Origin: Chlorella sorokiniana
Taxonomy: Eukaryota > Chlorophyta > Trebouxiophyceae > Chlorellales > Chlorellaceae
Reading direction: 5' to 3'
NCBI GenBank assembly: GCA_025917655.1
Contig: CP084615.1
Coordinates: 434,001-498,000, forward strand
Length of the DNA stretch: 64,000 bases
Part shown: one piece after another, positions 43,243 through 55,600 of the stretch
How the letters are laid out: each line of letters begins with the position of its first letter
How positions within the stretch are numbered: the stretch's first letter is position 1
Translations under genes and position numbers: made by a program
Notes under the pieces: model-generated
The model's input: the letters and a program-made list of their open reading frames with translations, nothing else
What the model was told of the DNA's origin: nothing
The model's database searches: none

Positions 43243-46200
43243 TCAAGCCCGCTTCGGCTCAGCAGGCAGCGCACCGCTCTCGCGCTCGGCGGAAATGACC
43301 CCTTCAGTGGCCGCCAGGCCCAGCCCTGCCAGCAGGTGGCAGCCCGGGATCAGCAGCATGGCCAGCTGGAGGCCGACCTGCGGGGAGCAGCGGCGGGATG
43401 AGGGCACGCAGCTCATGCGGCGTGTGTGCTAGAGCTGGAGGGTCGAGATGCTGGAGCCCACACACATGTGCACCCCCCGCCTCCCCCTACACAGACAGAT
43501 ACCCCCACCATCCCTCTTGAAGGACCTTAAGAAGGGAAGGAATGGCACACTAACATATTGCTACCGCCCACACAGGCACACCCTCCCCTGCTTCCTCCCT
43601 CCTTCCCGAAGCGCTCACATGCTCAGTGAGGAAGGCGATGCCGAGGGGGCCCCAGCGAGCCCACCACGCCCCGCACACACAGGTGCAGCGCCGAGGCGGT
43701 GGCCCCCAGCTCCGGGCGACACCTCGCGCACCATGACGGCGGCGGGGGGCGCGCCAGCACTCGCTGCAGCGCTTGGGTGTGGCGGGGGAAGATGCTCAGA
43801 TAAAGTCTTGCTATGAGGGAGAGAAAATGCCACGTAGGTAGCCCCAGCATGGGCAGCAAGCACAGCAGAACAAACGGTGAGCTTTCTTTTTGCACCAAGC
43901 AGGGGATGGTGGGCGGGTCCAGGGGTTGTGCGTGCAATCAAAGAGAGTATATTCTTGCAAGTGAAAGAGCCTCTGCAGCCCCGCAGCCCGCTGGCCCACC
44001 CTGCCGCCGCACCTGAGCGCGTAGCCGACCAGCAGGGCGGCGAAGGAGAGGCGGAGGTCATCCACCAGGAAGGAAGCAGCGACGAGCGGCGCCGCCGCCA
44101 CCGAGGTGCCCGCGGTGAGCCAGCCGCGCGCGCCGCGCCGCGTCAGCCGGTCGCCAAACACGGCTGCGGCGGGCGGCGCGGATTCATGAATTAATGCGGG
44201 GGCTCAGGCGCCCGCCAGAAGCCAGGTGGAATGTAGCACTTGCCGCATGCATGCAGCGCGGGTGTCTGCTCCTCTTCCTGTCCTCCCGGGGGCTCCCCCC
44301 ATCTTGGCGCAGACAATCCCTCAGCGCCCGCTGCCCCGCCCCGCTGCCCACCTGAGCCAATGCCGCCCACCAGCCCGCCCGCGGAGATGCCGACCGCCAC
44401 GAGCGGCGCATACACGGCGGGCTCCAGCTCAAACACGCGGGCATAGAAGGAGGACTGCCAGCCGATGAGGCCCCAGCTGGCCACGTCGTTCACCGCCGCC
44501 GCTCCGGTGAGGGCCATGAAGGAGGGGCTGCTCGCCACCTCCCCCAGGCGGCCCAAGTTCTGCGCCATGGTGGGCCGCGCCGGGGCCGCCGCAGCCGGGG
44601 CTTGGGCTGCCTGCGGGGCCGCGGCGTTACCGCTGGCCGCCTGCTGCTGCTGCCGCGGCTCCCGCACAGTCCACCACGCCAGCCCCGCTATGAGGAGCCC
44701 CGGCGGGCCCAGCCACCAGAGCAGCGTGCGCCAGGGGCCTCGGCGGCCGCGGCGTCGCCGCCCGCCAGCTGCGCCGCCGCCGCCTGGCCCGCCAGAATCA
44801 CCACGCCGTAGGACAGGCCTCGCCCCAGGTAGATGGCGGCGTTGTCTGGGGGCAGGGGAGGCATAAACATAAGCATAATAATCATCTAACGAGTGCAGCC
44901 ATCTCTGTCACTGTTCATGTCCATACAGAGAAAGTGAGAAGAGCACTTGATTTTGCACGTCAGCTGCGGCAGGCTGCCACCCCCAGGCCAGCAGCCACCA
45001 CGGCAGCCGCGGTTCCAGCAGCAGGACAGCAGGGCAAGCTGCTGCCGCAGGCTCACACACGGCCATGGCGGCGGTGCGGTTGGCCGGGAAGAGCTCCGGG
45101 ATGAGGGAGTAGCTGACCGGGTTCTGGGTGGCCTGGGCCAGGGCAAAGCCCGACCGCGACGCCATGAGCTGCGGGGGCAGGGGAGGGAGACGCGGCAGGC
45201 AGGCGGGGGCGGAGTGCAGGCAGGCAGGCAGGTGGGGGCGGAGTGAAGGCGGATCACAGCCGAGCGAGTTTGGCAGAGTTTTCGGAGAAGGGAGGGCTGC
45301 ATTTGCGCGGGAGGCGGCGGTTGCAGCCGAAGTGGCAGCCCTGCAGGCACGAGGCGCGCAGGCAGGCAGGCCGCAGCAGGGGCAGCAGCAAGGACAAAAG
45401 CCACAAGGCGCACGAAAACAGCAGTAGGGCAGCACCTGGCCAAAGGACTGCGACTGGGCGATGGCCATGGTCAGCAGGCTCCACAGGCCCACCCCGCCCC
45501 CAGCAGGCGCGGGCGGTTGGCGGAGTCGGCCAGGAGGCCAGCGGGCACCAAGGCCAGGCCGTATAGCACCTGTGCAGCGGGGAGAGGACAAAGAAGCGTG
45601 CGCATGTGTGTGAGGGCGGGAGGGGTGGAAAGGGGGTGCAACGGTTTGAGGATGGGGGGAAGGGGAGGAGGGCGGTGGGAAGGACGCCCTTCCCAGTGAG
45701 ACAAGCATGCACGCCTGCCCCTACCCCTTTCCCTCTTGCTTCCTCTGCGCCAATCAAGCTGCCCGCATCATGCGCGGCCAAGTCGGCTGGGGACGGGCAC
45801 GCAGCCCTCTGCGCTGAGGCTGGCTGAGCGGCGGCGAGGGGGTGCCGCCGCTCACCGTGTAGCCGGTGGTGATGAGGCCGCCCTGGGTGTCGTTCAGGGC
45901 CAAGTCCTCCGCAATGGTGGGCAGCAGGGAGGGCAGGGCGTACAGGCTGACCGACAGGTGCAGGTAGCCCGCCGTCATGACGGCCAAGCCCCACAGAGCT
46001 TCCGCCGCCGACGACGCCTGCGGCGGCGCCTGCGCCTCGCTCGCATCGCTGGTCCCTGCACCCGTCGCTGCTGCAGGCGCTGCCACGGGGTCGTTCAGCT
46101 GGGTGTCGGGCGTACGAGCGTCCAGCGCGCTGGGAGGCTGCTGCAGGGCGGCCGTGCTGGAGGGGCTGTCGGCGAGGCGCGCGCGGTCGGCGGCTGGCGG

Positions 46201-46503
46201 CGCGATGCCTGCTGGCGGTGCTGTCGGCGGGCGAGGAGGGTCCAGCACAGTGGTGGAGGAGGCAGGTCCATTTTGGTTGCTGGGCGGTCGCTCGGGAGCA
46301 GCCACAGCAGAAATGCGCAGGCGTCTGCGTGCCGCCAAGGATCGAACTGGCGGCAGCCGCGCCGCCCCCTGGCCGTGGCAGCCGCCAACCTGAAGGCGTG
46401 GCACCGGCAATGCCGATCGTCAAGATCTGAAAGATTTGCAGGCAAGGCACGTGAAGCATGCGCGTCGCCGCCGCCAACTCACTTGCGGGGCGTGTTGTAG
46501 CAT
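43243..46503 (-). CDS. Spinster-like major facilitator transporter, probably plastid-targeted
   Basis: MFS carrier of the Spinster (SPNS) type. The ATG at 46501-46503 begins a short exon (MLQHAPQ, donor GTGAGT). This joins in phase to an exon with a transit-like stretch (SLAARRRLRISAVAAPE) and a disordered Pro/Ala linker. Helices follow: AVMTAGYLHLSVSLYALPSL, GGLITTGYTVLYGLALVPAG, LLADSANRPRLLGAG, VGLWSLLTMAIAQSQSFGQ, ASRSGFALAQATQNPVSYSL then IPELFPANRTAAMA, NAAIYLGRGLSYGVVILAG, NDVASWGLIGWQSSFYARVF and a last one, QLAMLLIPGCHLLAGLG. The RSGFA...YSLIPELFP motif is typical. The C4 run at 45492-45495 is one base short (LLGAG to VGLWS). The stop is at 43243-43245. Substrate unknown; SPNS relatives move lysolipids or sugars. 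Confidence 0.85.
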
Positions 46504-46693
46504 GACCGACCGCGAGCCACCCACCGCCGTCAAGGAGGCCTTCCCAAGGCTCAGGAACCCAAATGAACCGAAATGAAATCGACGATAAAGGTCTACTATC
46601 GCACGTGCTGGCGGCATCAAATGCCAGCAGGTGGGGGCAGGTGCTGACCGCACAATGCGCAGCGGAAGCTGACACCCAGTGCAGGGCCAACTT

Positions 46694-49600
46694 TCAATGC
46701 CAACAGACCCGGTCACATGCTTTGCATACTACTTGCTCTCTCAGCAAGGCCGCAGCCTTCTCAACGCAGGGATCACCGCCGGCCCCGCCGCCGCGATTGC
46801 CGTGGCTGGGCCTGCGCCGCCTTCCGCCGCCGCGCCCCGAGCGCGCTTCCTCTCCCTCGCTTTCCTCCCAGCTGCTGGCGTCCGGCTGGTAGCTGTCCTC
46901 GCCCTGAGACTCTGGCTCCTCTTCTTCCTCCTCAACATCCCAGTCCTCGTCGCCCGCCTGGCTGCCGCGGCCGGAGCTGCGGCCGCCATGCCCGCCGCCG
47001 CTGCGCCGCCGCGGCTGCGGCTGCGGCTGGAAGGCATGAGCCCAGGCATCGTCCACTGCCACCTGCGCCTCCTCATCCCCCTCGCCGTCGCTCTCTCTAT
47101 AGCTGGGCCGCTGCGTGGCGCGGCGGCTGGCACGTGGCTGCGAGGCCGGTATGCCTGAGGAGCGGCCGCTGCGGCGCTGCTCCCTCTGCGGCACAGAAAG
47201 CGGCAAGCTTGCAGCCTGCTGCGCTGGTGCCCAGTCAGCCGCAGGCCTCTCGCCCGCTGCAACAGCAGCCCCATCAGCGGCTGGCAGGGCAGCCGAGCCG
47301 TCGCCGCCGCCAGCCGCCAGCAGCGCCGCTACATCAGCAAACAGGCTGGCGGGCAGCTGGGCTGCTGCCGCTGATGCAGGGACCCCTCCCGCCTCCCCCT
47401 CTGCCGCTGGCTGGACAGCAGGTACATCAGGCACAGCAGCTTGGTCCTCCGCTGCAAGCTGCGCTGCTGCTGTCGCTGCCTGTGCCGCAGCATCCTGCAC
47501 AGGCGGGGCAGCATGGGCCGCCGTGCCAGCACCCTGGGACGTCTGCGCCGCCGGCTGCGGAGCCTCCAGGCCGTCTGTGTCCATGGCTGTGGCCTGAGCC
47601 GCCCTCAGATGCGCCGGTACCGTGAACCGTACCCTCATTCCGCCGCTTGCAGCCCGCGCCTCACCGCCCGCATCCAGCGGCGACGCCGGCAGCGGCAGCG
47701 GCAGCGGCAGCGGCGGGGGGCGGCAGCGCTGCCCCCTGCTCCAGCAGCTGCTGCAGCTGCGCCATGCCGGCCTGCCCCGCCGCCGCCTGCTCCTGCTGCC
47801 GCTGGCGCTCGCGGCGGCGGCCGCCCGCCCGTAGCGGTCCCCCTCCGCCACCGCCGCTGCCACCTGATCGGTGGCGGCCGCATCTTCTGGGAAAGTGGCA
47901 TACGCTGCAATGTCCACCTCCTGTGCACAGATGGACGGGCGAGCATGTGGGCAGAGATGATGGGGCGAGGAAGGGCGGCAGCTCTCAAGCGGCTGCATCG
48001 TACAGCAAGCGCCAGCCGGCTTCGCAGCGGTGTCACAGCGGCTGCTGGCCGATACCATGCAGCAGCCCTCCTGCCACCCCTTCACCGGACCGCAAGCAAC
48101 CTGCTAGTCCGATCTCACGCTTGCGACACTGCTAGACTTCCCCCCACCTGCCCCTCCAGCACCGCCCCCAGGTACGCCGCCAGCGCCGCCGCATCCTCCG
48201 CCACCAGGTTGCCCTCGCCGTTGAACTCCACCGCGTTGGCGGCGATGGTGGCCAGGTCGGCGGCGAGGGCGGCGGGCTGGCGGTAGAAGCCGGACTGCAG
48301 GCGGGCGCCCACCTCGTGCAGGGCCAACGGCAGTGCCACCTGTCAGTGGGTGGTGGAGGGAAGATAAAGGTTGGGGAGGGGGAAGGGGGTGCTTGTCAGG
48401 GGGAGCGAGGCATGGGGCTGTGGGTTTCTACGTGACTGCGCCCTTGCGGCGGGCATGCAACGATTTGTTGCGAACTTGCTCATTGCACCAAGAAACGTGC
48501 GAGTTTCAGCCAAGCGAGTGACTGCCCCGCGGTAACTTGTGCCGCTTCTTACTGCATTGGATGTCCCCACCCCCGTGACACACCACCCCAGGCCCCCCTT
48601 CCCGTACCGCCTCACCAGGCGGTTGTAGTGCTGCGTGCGACGGGTGCGCGACACGTACGCCTCCTCGGGCTCCGGGGCAGCCACAAAGATGCTGAACCGA
48701 TCCTGGCCCGCCGCCTCCTGTGGATGCGGCACAACAGACAGACGCATGGGTGTCAGTGCGTTGGTGGTGGTGGGGGAGGGGGGGCGCTTGGTGATGAGTC
48801 ACGTGGCTGCCGTGCCCGTCCCCCCCCCCCCCCCGCCCTACACATGACACAGCCCAGCAGCAAGCGGCACAACTGCCAGCGGAGCAGCAGCAAAGGTCGG
48901 CGCCGCGCCTGCACCGCCGCCTGCATGCGCTGCGCCAGCTGCGGCTCCAGGCGGGGGCACTCGGCGTCGGCCGCCGCCTGCGCCCCCTGGCGGGAACAGC
49001 TCCCAAGGCGAGTGCTGCTGCGCTCCGCCTGCCGCTCCTCCGCCAGCTCGCCGCTGGGGCTCGCCACGCCTGCGGGGGCCACGATTGAGCACGCGCATGA
49101 GCAGTTACGAGGTGCACAAGTAGGGGGATCATTGAGGCGCAAGCAGGCTAGGAGCCACCCCTCAGAGCCTGCGCCCTTGAGAGCGCATTGTCAAGCAGCA
49201 GCCAGCCGCGTGATGCAAAGGCAGGGCACAGTACACGCAGGGGCTGCGCGGCAAGCAGCCAGAGTGCTGCATGCTGGCAGCCGCGCGGCGACAGAGGCTG
49301 GGAGGGGGGCAAGGGCGGCGGCGCACCCTCCCATTCCACTCTGAAGCGCTCCCACAGTCCGCCCGCCTCAAACGGGTCCCTTAGCACCTCAACATCCCTG
49401 CAGACATACAGCGAGCAGGCTTGCGCAGTGGGCGACAGAGGGACGCAGCGGCGCATCGGCCAGGGGCGGGAGCGACGCTGGAGCAGCCGCGAGGAGTTTT
49501 GCTTGGCGACTGCGCTGTGCATGGTTGCTTGAAAGTTGGAACCAGCAGCGAGGGCCGCACCCGCCGCCGCGAGCGTCTTGCACGATGGTGCCCAGCCACC

Positions 49601-52600
49601 ACTCGCCGGGCCCAGTGCCCTCGTCGTCGTTCCAGTACACCTGCGGTACCGTGGCGGCGATGAACGTGTGTAAGGAGGAAGCAGCAGGGCCTGGCGACAA
49701 CGGGAGCTGGGTTGCGTTCCGGTGTTTGAAAGGGGAAACGAGCGGTGTGCGTGCGTGCGTGTTGGTGTGTGTGTGTGGGGGGGGGGGGGGGTGTGAGGTG
49801 GGGGGTGGGGGGAGGGGGTTGCGCGCGCGCGCGGGGCTGGAGGGCTTCGAGCGCTTGGCGCGCATGAGACCAATTGACTGCGCAATGAAATCCGTCACAT
49901 ACGCGGCGCTGGTCCTGTGTCGGCGCGCCTCCTGCCTCCTCCACGACAGCCTTTAATCGGAATTGCAGCCCCGGCAGGGAGCAGGGCCCACCTGGCAGCG
50001 GTCGCCCACGGACCAGCAGCGTTCCACGACGGCGGCGCGGAAGCGCGAGCGCAGCACCACAAACTCGGCGAAGCCGGCGGCGGGGGAGGGGACCTCAACC
50101 GCAAAGCAGGTGTCCTGCAGATAGGGGGCAGGCGAAAGAGGGCGGGGAAGAGGGGGCCAGGCAGTTGGGCGCAGCGGAGGCACAGCCGGGAGACCGACGT
50201 AGAGCAGAAGCATCGTCCCCTCCAGCAGCTTGAGCCCCGCTTGAGGTGCATGCAGCAAAAATTCTCTTCTCTCGAGGGCAGAAAGGAGCCGGTTCCTAGC
50301 AGCGTGCACCCAGCACAGCGGCGGCAGCTCGCCTTGAGCGGCGATGCGTCGTCGCTGAGCTGCAGCGTCAGCTGCGCCAGGGTGCGGTCGGTGCCGTCGT
50401 TGGCTATGACGTACCGCACATCCACAACCCTGTGCCGCCAAAGAAAGAAAGAAAGACGAAGTTGAATTGGTGATGGAACAGTGAGGAATCTGAGTAATTG
50501 TGCTGCAGCTGTGGTACGCCGTGGTTTGGCATGTAGGGGCCGGGGCAAGTGCCGCAGGAACAGCCAACAGCAGTGTGGCCAGCATCGCAGGGTCACCAAC
50601 CCCCAATCTGTTAAGGGTCCCCTCCTAACCTGCAAGGCTCAGCTGGGCGCATGCCACGCCCGCCGCGCAGCACGGCCCACGGCGGCGGCCGCTTGTCGTT
50701 GGTTCCCTCGAGGTACGCTTGGTGCCCCTGCCGCAGGTACACCGCCTCATCGCCGGCCTGGAAAGCAGGGGAAGGCAGAAAGGAGAAAGAACAGACAAAA
50801 ATCAGGAAGGAAACAGCAAGGGAAGGGGGGTGGGCGGCACGGCTTGCGCGGCTTGAGGGGTCAAGCTGAGCGGGGCAAGCCACCAGCCCTCGCTCCTCCC
50901 TTCTTCTTTCCTTATTGCCAGTCGCCTCACCTGCGGCACGTACCAGGCCGCCGTGGGCTGCGTGCACAACAGCCAGGAATAGTTGGCCAGGGCACGGCCG
51001 CCGCCGCCGCTGCGCCGCGCCCGCTTGCGCTCACGACGCTCCTCCTCAGCCTCATCCGACTCAGCCTCCTCGCGGCCGCGACGGCGGGACCGCTGTTGCA
51101 CCGCGGCAGCGCGGCTGGAGCCAGCTGACGGAGCGGCGGCCTCCTCCTCCTCTCCCGAGCTGTCGTCGGCCGCACGGCGGCGAGCGGCGGCGGCGCGCTG
51201 TCGCCGGTGCCGCTCCGCGGCCAGGCGCTGCTGCTGCGCCGCGCGGCGGCGCTCTGCACGCGCCTCCCGGTCCTGCCGCTGCCGCTCCTCACGAGCATCC
51301 CGCTCGTTCTGGCCCTCCTCCTCGTCGTCGCTGTCAACAACAACCGCTGCAGAGGCGCGGGTGGCACGGCGCGCCGCCGCCCGCGCGCGCTTCCGCCGCC
51401 GCCGCCGCGTGCGGCTAGGCGGCTGCTGTGCCGCGAGGCCTCGGCCGCTGCGCTGCGCCTCGCGCGGTTGGAGCGGCCGCCGCTGCGGCGGCCATCATGC
51501 TCGCCGCCCTCCTCGTCCTCCTCCTCCTCCTCCTCTTCGCTGGTCAGCATCTCTGAGTCGACGTCCTCGTCTGAATCGGCGCCCGCCTCCCCGTCATCAG
51601 CAAACTCTTCCCCCGAGCTGGCAGGCTCTGCCCCGTCCTCCACCACAACAACCTCCTCCTGCTCCTCCGCAGTCAGCACACCCCGCCGCCGCGCGCGGCT
51701 CGCGGCCGCCCCGCCTCCGCCGCCGCCTCGTCCGCGACGGCGGCGCTGGCCCCGCGTTCAGCCGATCCTCGTACACAGTCAGCCGCTCCTGGGCACGCAT
51801 GACAGCCGTCTGCACTGCATGCTCCGTGCCGCCGTTCTGCAGGAATGCAAGCAAGGAGAGCGAGGCAGAGGAAAGGGGCAAGGCATCAGGGACACCCTCG
51901 GGAAAGTGAGAGATGCCTTCCAGACAAGCAACCGCTACAGGCAGAGCTGGTACGCAGTACACTGGACGGTTTCTGTGTGTGCGCGTGTGTACGGGGGAAG
52001 GGGAAGGGGGTACGCAACAGAGGGACAGCAGCAAAAAGAGCGCTGCTGCCGATCTAGCAGCCCAGCAGCAGCAGCAGCAGCAGCAAAACGGCGTGTGCCG
52101 GCAGGTGCTGCCCACCAGCTCCACCTCCCACTGAGCCACAGTCAGGGTGGGGGCCGCCAGCAGGTAGCCCGGCTCGGTGCCAGGCTGCCGCCAGGCCGCC
52201 TCCTGCGCGCATGCGGCACGCCGCGGCCAGCAGCACGAGCTTCGGAGAGTGGATAGGGGTGCACAGCGCAGCATGCACAGCGCAGCATGCACAGCGCAGC
52301 ATGCACAGCGCAGCGCACGCGACGCGGCGGCGCCGCCTGGCGGGCGGGCCCCTTGCCGCACACCGGAACAAGCAAAGCTGCGCCCAGCAGCAGCGCCAGC
52401 TGCAGGCCTCGGCTGCATCCCTGGTGGACACAGGCATGCCACAACCTTTGAAGAAAGAGGCTCAGGCTGATTACCAGCCTGAGCCTGCCTCCCACCTGGG
52501 CAGTCACTGCCAGCACGCTACCCATGTTGAAGGCACGCTGCAGCGGCTCGGGGTATGGGGTGCCCAGCGCGTCGCACAGCGCGCCACGGGCTGCGGCAGG

Positions 52601-55600
52601 GGTGAGACAGGCAGCCAGCCGGACAGGAGCGTGAGTGGGGACAGCAGGGCAGCCTGCGCCCTCTGCTGCTGCGCACCCGGGCGTCGCTTCAAGGGCTGGC
52701 CGCTTGCAGGGAGCGGCTGCCCCTGGGGGTCTGCATCCCCATTGATCTTTGTTCTTTACTTGTCTTTCCTCTCTGCCCCCACTCCACCCCACCACACACA
52801 CCCACACACACCCACACACACACCACCACCACACACACACACACCTTCCGGCAGGTGCGGCGGCAGCTGCGTCTCCGCATCCAGCACGTTGTGGTGCAGG
52901 TCGCGCAGCAGCGGCGAGTAGTCGCTGGAGAAGAACTGGTCGTAGGGGGCGCGGCGGGCCAGCGGGCAGGGCGGCGGGCCGCCCAACGCAAAACGGTGCA
53001 GCTGGCCCGCCACATCTGCGGGCACAGAGGGGGAGCGGGGGAAACAGGGGGAGGGTGGATGGATGGGCGGGGGGGGGGACTAGGCTGGGGAGGCGCTGAG
53101 CGGTGGTGGGGTGGATCATGAGACAGATGCTTCAGGCCTCCCGGCGCCCCCTTCCCCTCCCCACTTGTCTGCCCTTGAAAAAATGAAGAGGTGGCAGGGC
53201 TGAGCGGCAGAGTAGGCGCACCCGTGACAGTGATGGAAGCGCCGTCGGGAGCCCAGTGCCCGTCGGCAAAGGGGATGGCGTCGGGCCAGCTGCGTCCGTC
53301 GGGCGCGTGTGGCGGCTGCAGGCGGGGCAGGGCACGCAGCACGACGTCTGGCAGCCGGGCTGCAAGGATTTGTGTGCCTGCGGATGCAGGTTGCTGCGGG
53401 CGGCGCGCAAACCCAGGAGCCGCCAGCATCCCAGGCTGTGCCCGGTGCCCTTCCGCTCGCGCGCGCGCCGCCCTGTCCCCGTCCCCCCCAGGCCGCCGCA
53501 CGCCGCCAATGGCAGCCCACCTGCTAAACTTCTTGAGCACGGCGCCGGACCGTGTGTCCCACACTTGCAGCGTGCCGTCGTAGGAGGCGGAGAAGGCGAG
53601 GGCGGGGTCTTGGGGGTGGCATTCCAAGATGTGGACGTTGTCTGGGGGGCAGGGAGGGGCCAGGGTGCGCATGACGTTGGAAAGGGTGGAAGAGGGGGGG
53701 GCGGGGGGCGCAAGAACCAGCGGATGCAGGGCGCGCAGAGGGGGATGGCACGCGGCAGGGCAAGAAAAGCCGGCGTGACGTGGGGCAGCGCGCGGCAACC
53801 CGACAGCTGCAGTGCAGCCTGCCCAGGCGGCTGGCTGCTGCTGCCACCAGGCCAGCCGGCGGCTCACTGGTGTGGATGGCCAGGTGGAGCAGCTGGCAGG
53901 CGCCGGGCATGGCCAGCACGCGGATGCCGAAATCGGTGACGGAAACCAGCAGCCTGCGCAGGGGGCATGCTTGGGTGCACGCGTGTGAGGGAGTGAGAAG
54001 GGCTGGCAAGGCGTTTGTGACAGGGTCCCCGGTTCGGGAGGGGGCCGTCGGTGTAGCAAAGGCAGCTCCCCTTTGGAAAGGAGGACATCATACAATTTGT
54101 ACAATGAACTTGAGCAGTAGTCCCGTGCCCCGTGGCTTCCTCCTATAAATGAACCCATCAACCCCCACACCCTTTGACACAAGACCCTCACCGCCACTAC
54201 CCACCGCTGGTCGTCGGCGCTCCACGACAGCTGGTCGATGCTGGGGGCGGGGGCGGGCGGCGCCGCCGCCGCGCCTCCTTCACCGCCTCGGGGTCGGGCA
54301 GCACGGCAAAGGTGGCCTCCTGCTCCCAGGCCTGCGGGCGCTTGCGCCACCGCCGCGGCCGCCGCCACACCTGCGGGGTGCGGGGGGTGCAGAGGAGGCT
54401 CAGAGGGCCGGGCGTGGACAGGCGCTGGCAGGGCGGGCGGTGCCCAGCAGCTCAGGAAGCGCTGCAGGTCAGGGCAAGGCGGTTTACGGCTGGACACAAT
54501 GACACTACAAGGGCAGGCAGGCCACATCCATTCGCAAACCCCCAAAGAAACATCCACCCTACACACCTCAACATTCTCATACACACGAACGCCCGCCACT
54601 CCCCCCAACAAAAGCGCGCTCACCCTGACTGTGCCGTCCTTTGATCCCGTGGCCACCCGGTCGCCGCCATGGCTGAACTGCAGCAGCACTACGTCGTTGC
54701 GGTGGCCCCGCAGCTGGCACAGCTCCCGCGGCTGCGGCCACGGCGCCGCATCGCCGCCCTGCGGAGAGCCGCCCGGCGGCTGCTCGCCGCCCTGTGCCGA
54801 GCCTGCATCCTCGGCCGGCTCGCCGCCGTCTGCGGCCCGGGAGGGCGCTGCCTGGTGGGGTGCCCCAGCGCCTTGCTCCCGCTCCTGACGCTGGCGCCCG
54901 GAGGCGCCGACGGCCGGGGGCTGCGGAGGCCTGCAGCGACCGCGGGAGCCCCTGCAGGGGCTGCTGCTGCTCCGCAGGCAATGCCCACTGCCAGATGTAG
55001 ACGCTGCAGTCGTTTCCGCCCGCAACGATGTGGGTGCCGTCTGGGCTGAAGCCACACACCAGCAGGCCCGAGGCGCCGCCGCCGCCGTCCCGCTCGCCCT
55101 CAGCGTCGCCCTCGCTGCCGCCGCCCTCCCCCTCCCGCGCCGTCACCAGGCTCCATGCTGCCGCTGCGGTGCTGCCGCGCTGCGCGGCCGCTCTGCCGCG
55201 CGCCGCTTGCAGCGGAAGGGCCGGCCGCCGGATGCGCGGCAGCCAGGCCGAGCTGCTGGCGCTCCATGTTGCGGGTGGTGCGCATGGCGGCGTCCAGCGG
55301 CGGGCCGCCCGCAGCGCCGCTCCCACGCGCACCGGCATACGGCTGCCAGGCCAGGCCGCCAAGCCTGCAGCGGCAGGCATGCGCAGAGGTGGTGGTGGTT
55401 GTGTTGAAGATCCTTATTATGTCAAGTAAGGTCCCAGAAAGGAATCCTGACAACCTCATTGTGAGGGAAGAGCCGGGGGATGAGATGCTGAGCAGATGAC
55501 ATGAGCCGACCGCGTCTCCTGGGCCAGCCACGAGGCGGAGCGAGCCGAACAAAACAACGCAGCCGCGGGACGGCGGCGTGCGTGCGCCTGCGCCCGCGCT